Source: Alitta virens (taxonomy: Eukaryota > Annelida > Polychaeta > Phyllodocida > Nereididae). Taken from it: DNA of 64,000 nucleotides. The position numbers and the translations under genes are program-made. The stretch lies in the NCBI GenBank assembly GCA_932294295.1, contig OW028580.1, positions 7,841,374-7,905,373 on the forward strand, given 5' to 3'. This document shows positions 1 through 11,129 of the stretch, piece by piece. The notes beneath the pieces were generated by a model. It searched no databases, was not told the origin of the DNA, and saw nothing but the letters and a program-made list of their open reading frames with translations. Each line of letters opens with the position of its first letter. Position 1 is the first letter of the stretch.

Positions 1-1180
1 CAGCCTAATTCGTAAGCCACAGTAGCCTAATTAGTGTATTGTATGGCATCAGTACCCCATAACCAGTACCATCCAAGCATCTATATATGCTGCAGCCACC
101 CTGCCTCAGCCCACCCCTTTAAGCTAAAAATAGAAGGGAGTTTTGAAACAAGCTCAGGCAAACTTGTCACCACCCCTTTTTGCAATGATTAACACTGAAC
201 TGGTAAAGCATATGTTGAATATCAAGAACCAAGGACACATCATTCCATGGTTCTTACATGTTGAAGCATTTATGTAGATTCACATGTAATGTATAATGTA
301 TAGTCCTTAAAAGTACATTTCTGTAAAATACCCGGCTTCTAATTGACCAAATACGGTAAACATTATAGAGTAGGCTGCAATGAAAGTAGGATAATTGGGG
401 TGACCATGCACAAGGACACCAAATTTAGGTTGTGTGATGGCTGTGTACCTTTCACCTATGTATTAATGCAATGATATTAATGTACTTTAACATGTAATGT
501 ATGTATTATGTAATACCCCACAATCAGTTGTATACCACATAGAAAAGCCATGTGGTATAGCCTATGTGGTATACATGTGTATACTACATGGCTTACCTTA
601 CAAGGATGGGAAATGTATACCACATACTTCTATGTATGGCAGGCCAGTGACAAAAAATCACTTTTTGCAGCTAAGCTCTTCGCCGTTTAAACTAACGCCG
701 CCGCTTTAAAACATTATTCGGAGTCACAAATTTACTGTTCAAAAGATAAAATTGTCAGCTCTCTAAAAAGGTTAGAAACTTTGAAATCGGACAAGAATTA
801 ACGATTCTAGGACCAAAAAACGTAACAGAAAGTCAATGGTCTGTTCAGTCCACAGATACAAGCTATTGTGTGGCTGTGTTGCTATGGGCAACGTCACAGG
901 AGCGTCATCGCTTCGGTAATAAAATAGAATAATACGGAACAATAAAACATTTTCTGTCCAAATCTAGTATAAAAAACAATTCTGACAAGAAATATTTAAC
1001 AACTGGTTTGTAAATATCATTCGTAAATTTTTTTATTAACCTCAAAATGTCCCAGAAGGTTTTGAGGTGATGACGTTGTTGACAGTTATGCAATGCTCTG
1101 ATTGGTCAATGGCAAAAATTGATATTCATGAATTTTTTCTATACTACATGAATGCATAGCCAGGCAGCTCAACTAAAAGT
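1..1180. other. Non-coding, presumed intron of plus-strand SLC23 gene
   Basis: No exon matching the paralogue's exons 1-6 is visible, so this is probably the intron before the exon at 1982. Within it, 528-640 has partly inverted copies of GTATACCACAT/ATGTGGTATAC, a degenerate hairpin repeat. Open frames here are short and repeat-derived. Confidence 0.5.
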
Positions 1181-1192
1181 GAAAATTGTGGG

Positions 1193-1363
1193 GTATAAAT
1201 AAGACCCAAGTGGATATGTGGTATATTTTTATATTCCCTCACGCGTGGACAGATTGGCTTCAGAATTCACTCGTGGCTAACGCCACTCGTGAATCCTGGC
1301 CAATCTGTCCACTCGTGGGGAATATAAAAATATTCCACATAACCATTGGGTCTTATTATAACA
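1193..1363. repeat. Long near-perfect palindrome (foldback element)
   Basis: The left arm runs from TATAAATAAGACCCAA (1193) through ATATTCCCTCACGCG and GGACAGATTGGC to CACTCGTGGC. The right arm repeats this inverted (GCCACTCGTG, GGCCAATCTGTCC, GGGAATATAAAAATATTCC, TTGGGTCTTATTATA). The arms meet at about 1278, so arms are about 80 bases with a very short spacer. It lies in presumed SLC23 intron sequence. Confidence 0.8.
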
Positions 1364-1981
1364 ACGTATATGTCATTTACCATAATTGACATAGCACTAC
1401 ATACATAGTTAAAATCAGTATGGTGTACTGTTAAAGTTATATGGAAATCTTTTCACAAAAAAACTCACTCTTTTCATATTCTGAAATTATACTCATTCTA
1501 TTTATCAATGGCAGTGATCCAAAGACATAATTTGCAAAAATATATTTTGAAAACCTACATCAAAAACAGAAGTGATCTCAAAGTCCAGAAGTTTGTCACA
1601 CCCCTCTGCAGCAGTCAATGGTATCTTTTCTTACCATGTTGTTCAGATTTACTGCATAACTTTAACTTAAAACTCACAAAATAATTACTGTTATAAGTCA
1701 ATGTATGGTAAATTTGTTATGTATCAATAGTATATAAAGTTGTTTTTCAAGGCATTGCAAAATAATGTCAGCATAACGCCAAATAAACATATATTGAGTC
1801 ATTTTAGTGCAGCAGTATCAGTGTAAGAGCCATGGCTGCTTGGATGGTACTGGTTATGGGGTACTGCTTCCTTGCCATGAGGAGGCACATGACTTTCAAG
1901 GGAACCATGGTGTTGTCTTTAACTTTAAACTAGCATTTCAAAGGAATTGATATTTCTGATTTATGTATGTTTGACTTTCAG

Positions 1982-4900
1982 ACTTTTCTAGCTATGATTG
2001 TCATGTGGATACTCTGCCTAATCTTAACGGCAGCTGGCGCTTTTCCAAATGACCCTGACCACCTAGCATACAAAGCAAGAACAGATGCAAAGCAGGGTGT
2101 CATGACAAAGTCGGCTTGGCTTTATGTGCCTTATCCAGGTACAGCAAATGTGTGTCTTTATCATTTTAAAATTGTCCAATTGGAACCCAATATCAGTGTA
2201 CCAGTGGACCCATGTCCTGCTGTAACAATTGCAAGGCTCGCATTTGAGCCTCATTGTAAGGATAGTACAAAGAGAGTAGAGTAGTGGTCCTGGTGTGAAC
2301 ATACTGTTGCCGTCGCGCCAGAAAGTGACTCTTTGGTACAATGGTTAATGTTCTGGCTTTTAGTCCCAGGAACCTGAGTATGATTTACGTTGTGTAATGT
2401 ACATAGTTCAAGTTAATATTAAACTTATTGTTTATTCCTAATATAGTGTTACGATCCAGGGGTACACAACTAGCTCGCCTACTAGCACTTGGCTGATGGG
2501 CAGCTGCTCTTTAGCTTACTGTTAGAATGCAGGAAAGTTGCACACAAGATGGTGTAGAATCCGTTCCCCTCTGACCCCATGTGTAGGGTAGTTGTTCGAA
2601 TCCCGTTCGTGGGGTGAGGTTGTTGACTAGGAGTGGTCAAAACCTCAGGTGGTCATTGGGATATAGTATTATACTACTAGCACTTGGCTGGTGGGCAGCT
2701 GCTCTTTAGCTTACTGTTAGGGTGCAGGAAAGTTGCACACAAGGCTAATGTTGTTTCATATATGTCAGTGAGTATATTACACATGGTCTGACCAATTTAA
2801 TCGTGCTTATCTAACTTCTTTTTCCCGTTTCAGGACAATGGGGGCCAATCACAATCGATTCAGTTGCAGCTTTAAGCACACTGGGGTGTGTAATTGGATC
2901 TGTTTTAGAAAGCACCGCAGATTACCATGCCACTGCTAAAGTGTGTGGAGTAAGCACAAGAAGTACTTTTCTTTCCAATACCTGTATGTAGTGTGAGAAG
3001 TCTAACCTTTTTTTTAGTCAGTGGCAACCCAGATTACATGCCCTAATTGCCACATTGTGAGATTGAACAAAAATTTGAAAACTTATTATTGAAAATAACT
3101 TCTGTTATTCTTTGTAGCCTCCAGCTAAGTCGAGCTCTATCTATTCGTCATTGTGTCTGTCACTGGTAGCTGGCCTGATGGACTATTCACTAACTTCTAA
3201 TCAGTAGCAACACGTCAATATGTTACAATAACATTTGTTACACTTAAGGGGCATTCACACTGTCATAAGTAGGGAGCGCGGATGACGAAAAATTGTTAAT
3301 CGTGCTTATCCTTGATCATACATAATTCAGACACTTATGAATATCGGTGAAGAGGGCAATAGTTTTTAAGCATGTTTAAAAATTTGGCGGACGTTCGACG
3401 AGTGAAATTGTTTACCTTTTCATGGGAATCACACACGAGTCGCTTGGCGAGTGGTTGGCAAGTGATCTACGAACGTTCATGGCTATTTGAAGCTACTCAT
3501 GGTCACTCATGGATAAACAGGGGAGCCTTTCCATTCATGTATACTTGCCATCCACTCGTGTTCACTCTTGTACAGATCTTGGAACACTCAGGAAATGATC
3601 GGTGGACCTCTGAGGCCCTCCCATCGTTCTTCTGTCGAGTGTCCGCGTGCCCATTCCCGGCCACCTGTGCCTATATGTAGTCCTTTCCTCTTCCACTCAT
3701 GGACCATTCGCCAAGCAATCTACAAGTGCCTCACAGAGGCTCGTCAAAATAATTTATACGTGATTAACAGAGGCAGGTGTGAGCACGAGTGAGCAAGTAT
3801 AGTCCATCTTGGAAATCCGTGGTCACTCATCTCTCTTACCCATGATAGTGTGAACGGGGCTTTAGGATTTCTCAAATAGGTAAATAGTAACATTCAGTCG
3901 CAATAATTAGCCGTAAAATGCAGTCAGGGACGGTAAATACTTTGTTATATATGACAGGTGGCAGCACCACCCAAACATGCAATTAACAGAGGACTTCTGA
4001 CCGAGGGTGTTTGCAGTCTCATCTCAAGTGTGATTGGAGCAGCACATGCAACTACTTCTTATAGTAATGTCATGGGATTCATCAGTTACACTGGGGTAAA
4101 TAACTTTTGGTTCACGTAATTTTGTCAAGAATGTCAAGCAAATTGTGCATATTTACATCAATTTCCTTACATGCCATTTGCATCAAAATTCAACATTATT
4201 AACCTAATTTGTGAAATTCTTCATAGTACCTTTGTTTACCTGGAACCAAATTCTATTACATTGAGATTATAATTCATCTTAGCAAATTATTCAATAAAGT
4301 AAATACTTTAAGAAATGAAAGCAGACAAAAAAAGCTTATGTAGAATTGATAATACAGTCAACCCTCATTTATCCGCACACCTTTGTCCCCCAGTTAACTG
4401 TGTGAATAAATGAGGGAACTGGATAACTGAATATATATAAATGCACTAAGTAGATTTGTTCCCAGCCAATTGTGTGTGGATAGCAGGGGAACTGGATAAG
4501 TGAGGCCTGGATAAATGAAGGTTGACTGTAACTGATAAAGTACCTGATTTTACTTTGCTTTCTACAGAATGCTAGCCGCATATCTTTTCAAATGGCATCA
4601 GTTATACTTGTCCTCTTTGGAATATTTGGGAAATTCGGAGCAGCCATGGCAACTATTCCCCAACCAATCTTGGGCGGTACTATGATAGTTGGGCTTGGCA
4701 TGTGTTTCTCAATAGCACTTACCAATGTGAAACTCTTAGATATGGAGGTATGTAGTCAATACAGTTGTAGAAGCATAATTAGTATATTATATGATTTGGC
4801 CAACAACATTATGACATACCTACAAACCGTTGTAATTTTTTCAGTCATCAAGGAACCAAATGGTGCTAGCGATATCATTTGTTCTTGGAGTCGCCATGCC

Positions 4901-6546
4901 GATGTGTTACAAGGACTATCCTGAATCATTACAGACAGGTATTGTTGAAGTAAAGCACTGAGAAGCATAAAATTTGGACACTGAAATACTTCGTTAAGAA
5001 ATAAGATTTTCAGAATATTTTACATCATTATTCAGGTTCAATATATAAAATATAACAGCAACATTTCTGGAATAAGGAGAAGAAATCTTAATTTTCAATC
5101 AGTATCAGGAAGTTATTAAGTTCAATAAAATTGAAATTATTTCTTTTTATACTGAATATATAAATGGCAATAGTTGGTGAGCATTCATAGTGATGTATCT
5201 CTCCATATCATGTCTTGTTGTCAGTCAGGCTCATGATTAGGTCCATTTCTACATCAGTATACACCTCTTAAAATTATACAAAAAAAACAGTTTAAGTTGA
5301 ACAAAAAAACAGTTTAAGTTGAAACTCAGCATAAGCCATTTACATTTGCATAACATCAGTCACTGTGTTGGAATACATTTATTTCATGTTAATCATGTTG
5401 TGACAATATTATCTGAGCTTAATATAACAATATGCAAGTGTGGACCCTAGAAATTCCTGTGGCAATATCATAAATCATACCATTATGAAACATTAACAAA
5501 TAGTTTCACCATGTAAATGTGTTATACACTGTTGTCTCAACATTTACACATCTGTTTTGGAACATTTTTGTCAAATATTGCCCCAATGAGTGAGTGCTAA
5601 TATTATTAAAAAGTTGTGTTTGCAGGATTATGATTACTAAATCTGGAACAAAGGTGAAATGAATGTTGACATGCTCTAATAAATGACACGAAGCTGTCAA
5701 ATAAAAGATGTATATATATATATCTAATGAGAATTTTCATATGATTTTCAGGTGTTAACGTCATCGACCTAATAATAAAAGCACTGTGCACCAATGCACC
5801 TTTACTGGCTGGACTAGTGGGGTTTCTACTGGACAATATAATTCCAGGTAAGTATGGTGGAAAATTTGGTGGACAGTTGGTGGCAAGGCATATAAATGTG
5901 GCTTTTGAATGAGCGAAAAAGCAGAGAATGGTCAGAAATGACAGCTGATTTCATAGACTTGGAAACTACACTCCAATGAACGTCATGTGATTCTAGGGAT
6001 CCTGATTGGCTGGGAGACTGCCTTGGCCAATGGAAGTCATGGATTCACATGACGTCCTTTTGAGTTGTAAGTTACATTGCAAGATGTGACCTTATATACG
6101 CCAGTTGGTGTCTTTCCTGCCATTCTATGAAGTTTACATTTCTAATATTTGTGGTCTTTGTCCGCAATTTTTTGGCAATAAATGATTTGATAGAGAACGT
6201 GAAGATTGGTCAAACAAGGTTGTGGCACAATTAACAAAATGACAGATAATATTATCATGACAGGCACATAACAAACAATATGGAATATTTGTGCATTGTA
6301 CTGACCATCACTTATTATTGTGTATTTGCAGGAACTCGAAGAGAAAGAGGTATGGCAGATCTGGACAATTCGTCAGCAAGTGATCCTGAAATTCAAAGCA
6401 TCGAGAAAAAGAGTTATGCACCTTACCATTCTCGAATTTTCACATTTTTAAGCAAATTTAAGATCGTCAAATATATTCCTTTCTTGCCAGATAAAAGTGA
6501 CATGGATGCGGAAACAAGGTATAAAGCTGTTCACAGGGGTCACTGA
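1982..6546 (+). CDS. SLC23-family nucleobase/ascorbate transporter, 3' seven exons (5' part outside window)
   Basis: Coding exons: 1982-2138, 2834-2949, 3958-4095, 4568-4747, 4845-4938, 5752-5847, 6332-6546 (stop TGA 6544-6546), 331 residues in all. Every junction is GT-AG and the frame is continuous. The family is the NAT/SLC23 membrane transporters (UraA fold, 14 helices), which carry ascorbate or nucleobases with Na+ or H+. Visible landmarks are GQWGPITIDSVAALST, the helix-8 motif LESTADYHATAK with its conserved Glu, KHAINRGLLTEG, GKFGAAMATIPQPILGG, SSRNQMVLAISF, LLDNIIPG and a charged cytosolic tail containing KYIPFLPDK. The NAT signature is unusual (SNVMGFISYTG). The first exon aligns with exon 7 of the minus-strand paralogue, so about six exons must lie upstream of the window; I found none of them in 1-1981. 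Possible poly(A) signals AATAAA lie at 6765-6770 and 6939-6944. The substrate cannot be told from sequence. Confidence 0.9.
2160..2400 (+). mobile_element. tRNA-Lys-like SINE fragment
   Basis: 2326-2375 reads GACTCTTTGGTACAATGGTT, then GGCTTTTAGTCCCAGG, a degraded copy of the tRNA-like head at 62749 and 62986. The stretch before it (GTGTACCAGTGGACCCATG, about 2195) matches the SINE body that follows the head at 62850. Lies in an SLC23 intron. Confidence 0.6.
2464..2745. repeat. Direct repeat in SLC23 intron
   Basis: The phrase CTAGCACTTGGCTGATGGGC plus the following GCTGCTCTTTAGCTTACTGTTAG..GCAGGAAAGTTGCACACAAG occurs twice (about 2480-2550 and 2677-2744), 197 bases apart. Between the copies is a tRNA-like box B phrase (GTTCGAATCCCG, about 2592), suggesting a duplicated SINE fragment. 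Confidence 0.6.
3244..3864. mobile_element. Terminal-inverted-repeat element A (about 0.6 kb)
   Basis: The left end TTAAGGGGCATTCACACTGT (3244) mirrors the right end ATAGTGTGAACGGGGCTTTA (ends 3864). The interior is rich in CACTCGTGG / ACGAGTG-type motifs in both orientations. There is no transposase, so it is non-autonomous. Open frames inside (for example 3372-3680) are by-products of the motif array. Located in an intron of the plus-strand SLC23 gene. Confidence 0.7.
4353..4530. mobile_element. pogo/Tigger-like MITE with TA target duplication
   Basis: CAGTCAACCCTCATTTATCC (from 4355) and GGATAAATGAAGGTTGACTG (to 4528) are near-perfect inverted termini flanked by TA on both sides (4353-4354, 4529-4530). 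The inner sequence has further GGGAACTGGATAA copies. The 174-bp length, CAGT start and TA duplication fit a non-autonomous Tc1/mariner-superfamily (pogo-type) element. It lies in the intron before exon 4568-4747. Confidence 0.8.
5955..6075. repeat. Imperfect hairpin repeat in SLC23 intron
   Basis: AACTACACTCCAA..GAACGTCATGTGA (left) is partly complementary to TCACATGACGTCCTTTTGAG (right), with a second inner pair GATTGGCTGGGAG / CTTGGCCAATGGA. No target duplication was identified. Confidence 0.5.
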
Positions 6547-6670
6547 TATTTCTTTAGCGTATGATCATATTGTTTTATTGTTATAAGATCTTGAACCAAA
6601 GAATGCCATAATACACTGCCATTGATATTCAACGAATTATGATATACCTACCAATAACTAGATTTATATT

Positions 6671-6905
6671 CACTTAGACTGTTTTCCTATTTTTCTGAAC
6701 AGGCAATAACCAACAAAAATTTTAGTTAACTCCCTCGTGAGTGCAAACTGAACTTTCTTTGCGTAATAAAGGCAATATGGAGTATAAGTTAGTTGTATCC
6801 CTCATAGTCAGTAGTTAACTAACATTTCTGTTGGTTATCCCTCGGCCTTCGGCATTGGAATATAACCAATAACTCTCCCCTATTCGGGATATTACTAATA
6901 GGTAG
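6671..6905. repeat. Dispersed repeat, uninterrupted copy
   Basis: Starts CACTTAGACTGTTTTCCTAT and ends CTATTCGGGATATTACTAAT. An inner hairpin pairs GTTAACTAACATTTCTGTTGG with an ACCAATAACTCTCCCC-side arm. The same sequence occurs at 17805-18888, where a large block is inserted in its middle. It supplies the AATAAA (6765) that may act as a poly(A) signal for the plus-strand transporter. Confidence 0.7.
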
Positions 6906-7447
6906 TGATGATTTGGTTGGTGTGTGAGCTGTATTGACAATAAAAAGATTCTTCACAAAAACTGCTTTGTCTGATTTTATGTGAATTTGACTTCAAATCA
7001 ATTTGACAGTCACATAACTTCGAGTTTTTTTGTAGACTTGGTTACACGTATTAATTGATTACTGGGACTTGCTGTCACTTGCTATTTTACACAGACAAGA
7101 GGCTCGGAGTCCACACATGTTACGCTTTTACCCCTAAGCTAGTTTAGGTTGGTACCAGGACCAGCCAAATTGTCAATTTGCTGCATTTGCTTACAGCATG
7201 CAGTTCTCAGCAAAACTGACTAAACACTATTTTTGTGCAGGAATGACAGACACTAAATTTGGGTTAAATTTTAATTTATTGAATGATAATGAAATTGTGG
7301 ATTGATGCAGCAAAACATATGGAAGAGTATAATTGGTAGAACATGTGAAAAGTGATTGAAATAAGTTAAAAGTAATGTATAGCTATGTACAGAAAAAATG
7401 TTGAGTATGGAAGACAAGAAGGAAGATAATCCCAAAGTCCCGTAGGC

Positions 7448-9292
7448 TTAAGCCCCGTTCCCACATAGCTGAGTTTCTCGTAGTCAACTCGTAGTATTAT
7501 GTAACACGCCTCTCGGGCCCAATACGTACTAAACTCTGCGACTACTCCTCGCACTCGGGAGATACTCTGCGAGTAACTCCTGGGACTCGTAGCCAACTCC
7601 TGACATTTGGAGCCGATAGCCGAGTATGCCGCGCTGCACGGCACACTCGGCGGATTTTCCAGGAGTTTCAAAAACTCGGTCATGACTCGCCGAGTACCAG
7701 GAGTAACTCGGCGAGTAACTCCTCTAACTCGCCGAGTTACTCCTCGAACTCGGCGAGTTACTCGGCGCTAATTTCACTCGTATTGCACTCAGGGGGATGT
7801 TCAGGAGTGCGAGGAGTAACTCGGCGAGTTGTAGGAGTAACTCACCGAGTTGTAGGAGTAACTCGCCGAGTAACTCGTCGAGTTCTACCTTTAGTACATG
7901 CATCATCAGCGTAGGGGGTCGTATATAATTTAAAAGGCCGCTGCTCCTCTAATATTAGTCCGATTTTCGTCAAATAAAGATTGTTTTGTAGTATAATTCA
8001 TAGTGACTCCATAGGTGTTTTCGGATTGAAAATAGACCAAATATTAAGCGAGATATTCGTCTGAGAAGGCAGCTAGGTTGGCGGAGGCAAACAGTGGTGC
8101 TCTCGCAGACGTCCGCGCCCGGACTGTATCAATGCAGGTAAGGCTGAGCGCTACTTTAAAAGGCTGCTGCTCCCCTAATATAAGTCGGATTTTCGTCAAA
8201 TAAATATTGAATTATAGTCGAGTTCATATTTATTCCACACACATTTTCAGATTGAAAATAGACCAAATATTAAGCGAGATATTTGTCGGAGAAAGCAGGT
8301 AGTCTGGCGGCGGCAAGGTGCTCTGTGTATGGCCCTGACTTGAATGGTGTGGTCAATATTTTTGACCATTTTATATACATTGTTTGGATGAGCATTATTG
8401 CAATTCATTTCTACTCATTCTGCCAACTGCCATGACTGTTATGTCAATTGCTATTAGCATTTTGAATGATACAAAGAATGGGTGTAGAGAATACAGCAAA
8501 TTCAATACATGTGTCAATTGCCTAATTGCCTAAATTGGGGTTATTTGACCTATCATTTCATGGTTTGTTCAAAGATGACACAGTAATTGCTATTAGCATT
8601 TTGAATGATACAAAGAATGGGTGTAGAGAATACAGCAAATGCTCAATACATGTGTCAATTGCCTAATTGCCTAAATTGGGGTTCTTTGACCTGTCATTTC
8701 ATGGTTTGTTCAAAGATGACACAGTAATATGACATTGTCTTGATTGTCATTCACAATTACAAAAATATGTAATTGCTTTCATTAATTAAAAGCAATATAT
8801 TTTATTGTAATTACCAGGCAATAATTATATTTGTATAACTTTCTTATCTTTTTGTGTTAATTTGAATCTTATTGTGATATTATGATCATTATAAATTTGT
8901 GTATATTTTTGTAAAATTTAAATCTATTATTGATATTGTAATTAGTATTTGTGATTTGATCTGTGATTTTATTTGCTATCTTTAATTTACTTATACTGGT
9001 GCTCCCTGAAGCGTCCGCGCCCGGACTGTATTAATGCAGAAAGCTGAGCACTTCTTTAAAAAGCTACTGTTCCCTTAATATTAGTCAGATTTTCGTCAAA
9101 TTCCACACGTCTTTTCAGATCGAAAATAGACCAAATATTAAGCGAGATATGCGTCTGAGAATGCAGGTAGGCTGGCGTCGGCGAGTCACTCCTACAACTC
9201 GGCGAGTCACCCGCCAACTCCTCGAATTTTGGCCATTACGTAATACTACGAGTTGACTACGACAAACTCGGCTATGTGGGAACGGGGCTTTA
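7448..9292. mobile_element. Terminal-inverted-repeat element B (1.85 kb) between the SLC23 genes
   Basis: Positions 7451-7504 and 9236-9289 are inverted copies with about 3 mismatches in 54 bases, beginning AGCCCCGTTCCCACATAGC. They are bordered by TTAA-like / TTTA sequence. The interior has an array of GAGTTACTCGGCG-type motifs (7690-7885), three copies of a roughly 200-bp unit (about 7930, 8150, 9000; key phrase AATAGACCAAATATTAAGCG) and a tandem 130-bp duplication (8457-8730). No transposase frame is present. Confidence 0.85.
8457..8730. repeat. Tandem duplication, unit about 130 bp
   Basis: The stretch from ATTGCTATTAGCATTTTGAA through GGGTGTAGAGAATACAGCAA to TTCAAAGATGACACAGTAAT occurs twice in succession with very few differences, implying a recent duplication inside element B. 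Confidence 0.85.
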
Positions 9293-9294
9293 CA

Positions 9295-11129
9295 GTCAGA
9301 GGGACTGTCTCCCAAGCAGTATACATGATCTACATAACTTTGTGTCAACCTCAGCAATCCAACATCCTCCACCCAACGCTTACTCTGCTACAGTTAGTTT
9401 CATAAATATGGTCGGCTCTACACAGCTGTAGCAACCTATTCCTTGCTGTAGCTAAAGCCAGCTGTTCCTGTCTACTCCTAGCTTGTAGTCGGCTTACAAA
9501 TGTACATCTACCTCCATTGAAAAAGTATAAACCTTGGTAAGTTTAAGAAATGTATCTTTAAAGTTCCTAGTTCCCATGTCTCTAGATTTGGCATAGACAA
9601 ATATTTGTATCAACCAATACTACCTTCTTGTCTCATGATATTTTGTACCATTACATGCTCATTTGTGCACAGCAATTTAGAGTTTTCATGCCATCAACAA
9701 TTCACTATGTAAACAAACCAAGTGAAGACATCACAATACTGTAATTTTGTAATTAATGCCTGATAGAATCATTAGCATAGACAAATTAAGTGTGCCTTGA
9801 TTGAGAAAGGTTATTTTAAGCTTTTTAATAAAGCTTCAGAAAATTGCAATTTTGACTGACAGTGCAGCTTTAATAGACATGCATCTTTTCTTTTCATCAA
9901 AAAATTACAAAAATGAGTAACTTTCAACTTTGCACCAAATGGTGCTGCATGCACTTTTAGATCCAGCTTTGAGTATCCAGCTTTAGCCAGACAGTTCCGT
10001 TTACTGGCAGGTAGCATTATATAGCAGAAGTTGTCTAGATTTGGCTAGGTTCAATTTGACAGGCCAAACTATATATAAGCATACATGCTGGGTGATAATG
10101 GCACAATCGAAGTGGCCCTGAGCAGCTTATTGCCATTAGAGAATATATGTGCACATATTTCCATATAGCATGCTGGATTTGCTCAACATCATTCCAATGT
10201 TGGCCGTTGTCTGATTCATTGGGCCAATCTTGAGATGATGTTTCTAGGTTGAGATTTCATTTGTGAATTATGTTGACCTATTAAAATAACATTCTAATAT
10301 ACACACTGCATATTTCTGTTTGTTGTCATGTCAAAAAAAAAAAGTCATCAAATGAAAAAACAGTTATCACTTGACTCCGTGCATGCCAAATCGACCTCTT
10401 CAGTATGAATTGCTACATGTGTTTTTGCGATACACCAGCAGTTTCTTTAAAAATGGTATTACCAATTTTGTCTTGAGTTGATCAAAAAGAACGTAACAGA
10501 AATAAAAGTAAGTGAATGTATTATTCCAATATGCCATGCAACTTTGCTTTCACAGTTTAATTTTTACATGTTGTTGCTCTTATTGATCTGAGTGTAAGCC
10601 AAACAAATGGCATATTTTACATACAAACAAGGCTATAGTACAAAATACAATAAGTGTCCACTTGTTTTTTGTTGCATAATTTTCCGTGAATGGCCTGGAG
10701 CAGTGCTAAATAAAAAGAAATGTTAGCTACAAGGCAAATCCCAACTTTCCAGCTGATAAAACACAATTCTGAGAACCAAATAACTGGAATTTTGCTATAT
10801 TTTCCATACTAAATTTCTTTTGCTTCTTTGTGACCTTAACAAATGGTTATAATGATGACAGAATGGAAAATATGATCATTGCGAGGATAGGAAACGTAAA
10901 GTTAATTTGTACAGATAGGGGATTTTATGGGTTAGAAAGCTGGGCTTTGACTATTTGGTAACACCTAATTATCTCTTTTGTGCTTCTCCCTGACATAAAT
11001 GTAGAAATAAGACAAAAAAACGTGTAGAGATTATTTTTAATTATACCATAGTTTCCTTTAAACATTAACGGCAGTGTGTTATGGCATACCCTGACTGGAC
11101 AAACAAAAAGTAGATTTTTAAAACAGTTA
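9295..11129. other. Spacer between the convergent SLC23 genes, repeat-derived
   Basis: No gene is visible. 9385-9540 and 9958-10070 match 22985-23220 (CAGTTAGTTTCATAAA, CTAAAGCCAGCTG, GGTTCAATTTGAC), so a dispersed repeat is shared with the first intron of the minus-strand transporter. The 11040-11130 part is the likely 3' UTR of that gene. Confidence 0.5.

Noticed and set aside
7724..7906. Leucine-repeat small protein
   Set aside because: It comes from the GAGTTACTCGGCG motif array inside a transposon.
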